From NCBI RefSeq assembly GCF_002379085.1, contig NZ_NBZW01000003.1:186001-250000 (forward strand): a stretch of 64,000 nucleotides of DNA, read 5' to 3'. Position numbers and translations under genes: made by a program. This DNA comes from Polaromonas sp. AET17H-212. GTDB lineage: Bacteria; Pseudomonadota; Gammaproteobacteria; Burkholderiales; Burkholderiaceae_C. Positions 62,320 through 64,000 of this stretch are shown in pieces. Numbering within the stretch: the stretch's first letter is position 1; the number at the start of each line of letters is the position of its first letter. Under the pieces are notes generated by a model. It made no database searches. It worked only from the letters and a program-made list of their open reading frames with translations, and was not told where the DNA came from.

Positions 62320-63999
62320 CTACTTCGCCAGATTAAAGTCTCCCGTGCTGGAGACCGGCTTGATAACCTTCAAACCTAGGGCGTGGACACGCCTGTGACA
62401 GATCGGATGTAACAGCATCCGATTGGAGAGAGCATCACTTCCTCCTAGCTGCCGATACACGATATGGTGGTCGTGCATGTTTTCATCAGCCATGTCTATT
62501 TCCTGCCCACAGAGAGCGCAAATACCACCTTGGTCGAACCACAGGGAGGCCCGTTGAATGCTCCAGATGGCGTCACCCATCCTTTGCACCCGTAGCTTCT
62601 CCCCATAGGCAACCCAATCCGGGTGGAAAGGGTTGTAATCCCCCTTCACTTTGACGTGACGAACAATTTTCATGTCCGTCAAGGAATACAGCGGGAGCGG
62701 TATTCGTTCGTTATTCCCGGCCAAGTCATTTTGCAACCCCGCGAACCGACGGCGTGAGCCGCACTGCTTCCAGTAATGGGCATACACCCAACTCCCGGAT
62801 TTGCGGGGATGTCTGCGCAAACCCCAGCGCGTTAACCTCCAGTAAATCAGGTGGTCAACGTCGTTGAAGGTCTGCTTTGCGACCGTCCCTTTGTGATACT
62901 GAGCCCAGCCTTTCAGGACTGGATTCAAGCGCTGTATGAGCGTTTCCGTTGGAACCGATAGCGACGTGGCGATGATCTCCTTTACCTTGCCATAAAACGT
63001 TTTCACGTTTTTCTGGCTCGGTTTGATGAGTAGCTTGCCTCCGTATTTTCGGAAGTTCCATCCCAGAAAATCAAAACCTTGGTCAATATGCACAATGCGT
63101 GTCTTTTCCTCGGACAGCGTCAGTCCCCGCTCGCGCAGGAACTTCACTATCCACGGTTGGATCACAGTTTGAAGCAGCTCTTTCGAGCTACCTGTCACTA
63201 CAAAATCGTCTGCATATCGCACCAAGTGCACCTTCCCCTTCTGTGCATTGCCCGTGCCAAGCTCTTCCCGAAGGAATTGCGCAAGCCCCGTTTCCAGCCC
63301 ATTGAGGGTGATGTTCGCTAATGTCGGCGAAATGATGCCGCCCTGAGGCGTGCCATCATCCGTGCGCAGGAGCTGACCTTTGTCCACTACTCCTGATTTC
63401 AACCATTTGGCGAGCATCCCCTTGTTCATGTGAACCCGGTTCAGCAGCCACTCGTGGTTGATGTTGTCAAAGAACCCAGAGATATCCGCATCCAGCACCC
63501 ATTGGGCCGAGGCCTTCTGGGATAGGGATACAAACAACTGGCTGCGCGCGTCGTGTGTTGATCGTCCTTTCCGAAACCCATACGAGTTCGGATCAGACGC
63601 ACATTCCACAGCGGGTTCCAGCGCAAGCAAGTAAAGTGCTTGCATGGCTCTGTCCTTCATGGTCGGTATACCCAGCGGGCGTTCCTTTCCATTGGCCTTC
63701 GGGATATAGACCCGCCTGAGGGGGCGAGCCCGGTACCCTTTGGGGGTCAGACAACTAATCGCATTCCATTTCTTTGTTGGCGTGTCCCAAAGTTCGCAAT
63801 CGACGCCACTCGTTCGCTTCCCTTTGTTCTCAGTTACTTTCCTGACCGCCAATGCCTTGGCTTGCCAGGATCGAATCAGGCTCCTTGTGAGTCTTGCGAC
63901 TCTTCGAAAGTCCTTCTTCGTTTCCGCCTGCGCTATGCGCATCTGCGCCTTCCCTACGAACAGCATGACCGCCTTCCAATCAATGGAATGCCAACCACC
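62320..63999 (-). CDS. ltrA: Group II intron reverse transcriptase/maturase LtrA with HNH domain (partial)
   Basis: At least 559 residues; the frame is open past the window edge (…WHSIDWKAV before an internal ATG at 63966), so the start is outside. Reverse-transcriptase core: [58 protein letters not shown] and catalytic YADD. A maturase (X) region follows ([16 protein letters not shown]), and a C-terminal HNH endonuclease with CALCGQEID and [14 protein letters not shown]…HPICHRRVH. No internal stop, so probably functional. Confidence 0.93.
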   Translation of the reverse strand, partial: GGWHSIDWKAVMLFVGKAQMRIAQAETKKDFRRVARLTRSLIRSWQAKALAVRKVTENKGKRTSGVDCELWDTPTKKWNAISCLTPKGYRARPLRRVYIPKANGKERPLGIPTMKDRAMQALYLLALEPAVECASDPNSYGFRKGRSTHDARSQLFVSLSQKASAQWVLDADISGFFDNINHEWLLNRVHMNKGMLAKWLKSGVVDKGQLLRTDDGTPQGGIISPTLANITLNGLETGLAQFLREELGTGNAQKGKVHLVRYADDFVVTGSSKELLQTVIQPWIVKFLRERGLTLSEEKTRIVHIDQGFDFLGWNFRKYGGKLLIKPSQKNVKTFYGKVKEIIATSLSVPTETLIQRLNPVLKGWAQYHKGTVAKQTFNDVDHLIYWRLTRWGLRRHPRKSGSWVYAHYWKQCGSRRRFAGLQNDLAGNNERIPLPLYSLTDMKIVRHVKVKGDYNPFHPDWVAYGEKLRVQRMGDAIWSIQRASLWFDQGGICALCGQEIDMADENMHDHHIVYRQLGGSDALSNRMLLHPICHRRVHALGLKVIKPVSSTGDFNLAK

Positions 64000-64000
64000 T

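Larger units (their letters stand above)
62195..64000 (-). mobile_element. Group II intron (3' part; 5' end beyond window)
   Basis: The maturase gene at 62320 is followed by a 34-base domain V (62238-62271) and a domain VI stem (about 62200-62234) with GCAA loop. The 3' arm contains an unpaired TA; an A at 62203 could be the branch point, with the 3' end 8 bases on at about 62195 (ending in AT, fitting the usual AY). The 5' end and 5' exon are outside. It has been inserted ahead of the ccsA-like gene. Confidence 0.88.

Overview
This 64-kb window is chromosomal DNA from a betaproteobacterium, most probably a member of the Comamonadaceae (Polaromonas/Rhodoferax-like). Evidence for this is the high GC content, the gene orders (complete mraZ-to-lpxC cluster; ccsA–PP0621–pilS–pilR–ampD–nrdA–nrdB), the meso-DAP-type MurE, and the many short AT-cored intergenic repeats that I recognise from this family. 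The genus is an inference. No rRNA, tRNA, CRISPR array or prophage was seen.

Layout: (1) 1-352, C-terminal end of a STAS-domain protein. (2) 750-19512, an uninterrupted division and cell-wall (dcw) cluster: mraZ-rsmH-ftsL-ftsI-murE-murF-mraY-murD-ftsW-murG-murC-ddlB-ftsQ-ftsA-ftsZ-lpxC. Most junctions are overlapping stop/start codons. The control region ahead of mraZ carries four AGTG boxes at exact 10-bp spacing. (3) 19539-27333, mostly minus-strand housekeeping genes: ruvC, a CdsA/PlsC phospholipid pair, mtgA, aroE, a TonB-like protein, an RNase II-type enzyme and a YqiA-type esterase. (4) 27334-32270, a repeat-rich gap, rodA, a beta-hydroxyacid-dehydrogenase-like gene, a YegP-like gene and tldD. 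(5) 32285-39513, a seven-gene minus-strand unit with a FadR-type GntR regulator, a complete branched-chain-type ABC transporter and an acyl-CoA ligase, probably for uptake and CoA activation of an organic acid. (6) 40013-51924, hypothetical genes, aroG with an apparent attenuator, mpl, a TlpA thioredoxin, aroQ, accBC, prmA, a zinc-ribbon protein and a PfkB kinase. (7) 52120-61402, a histone-H1-like gene, nrdB and nrdA with two NrdR boxes, ampD, pilR, pilS and a PP0621-type protein. (8) 61399-64000, a CcsA/YpjD-like gene whose 5' end is abutted by a group II intron that runs off the window.

Functionally the window is rich in peptidoglycan metabolism. It holds all four Mur ligases, the recycling ligase Mpl, AmpD, the SEDS proteins FtsW and RodA, FtsI, MtgA, MraY, MurG and Ddl, beside the FtsQAZ division core. 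Other genes serve aromatic amino-acid synthesis (aroE, aroG, aroQ), fatty-acid initiation (accBC) and deoxynucleotide supply (nrdAB).

The most notable non-genic signals are: a dispersed repeat of about 55 bp (eight clear copies, one weak) that overlaps coding sequence in murG, murC, aroE, a dehydrogenase gene and the end of cdsA; a 24-codon leader peptide rich in Phe/Tyr/Trp followed by a perfect terminator ahead of aroG; a 19-bp element shared between the mraZ and 42-kb regions; and the group II intron whose domain VI supplies the only upstream ATG of ccsA.
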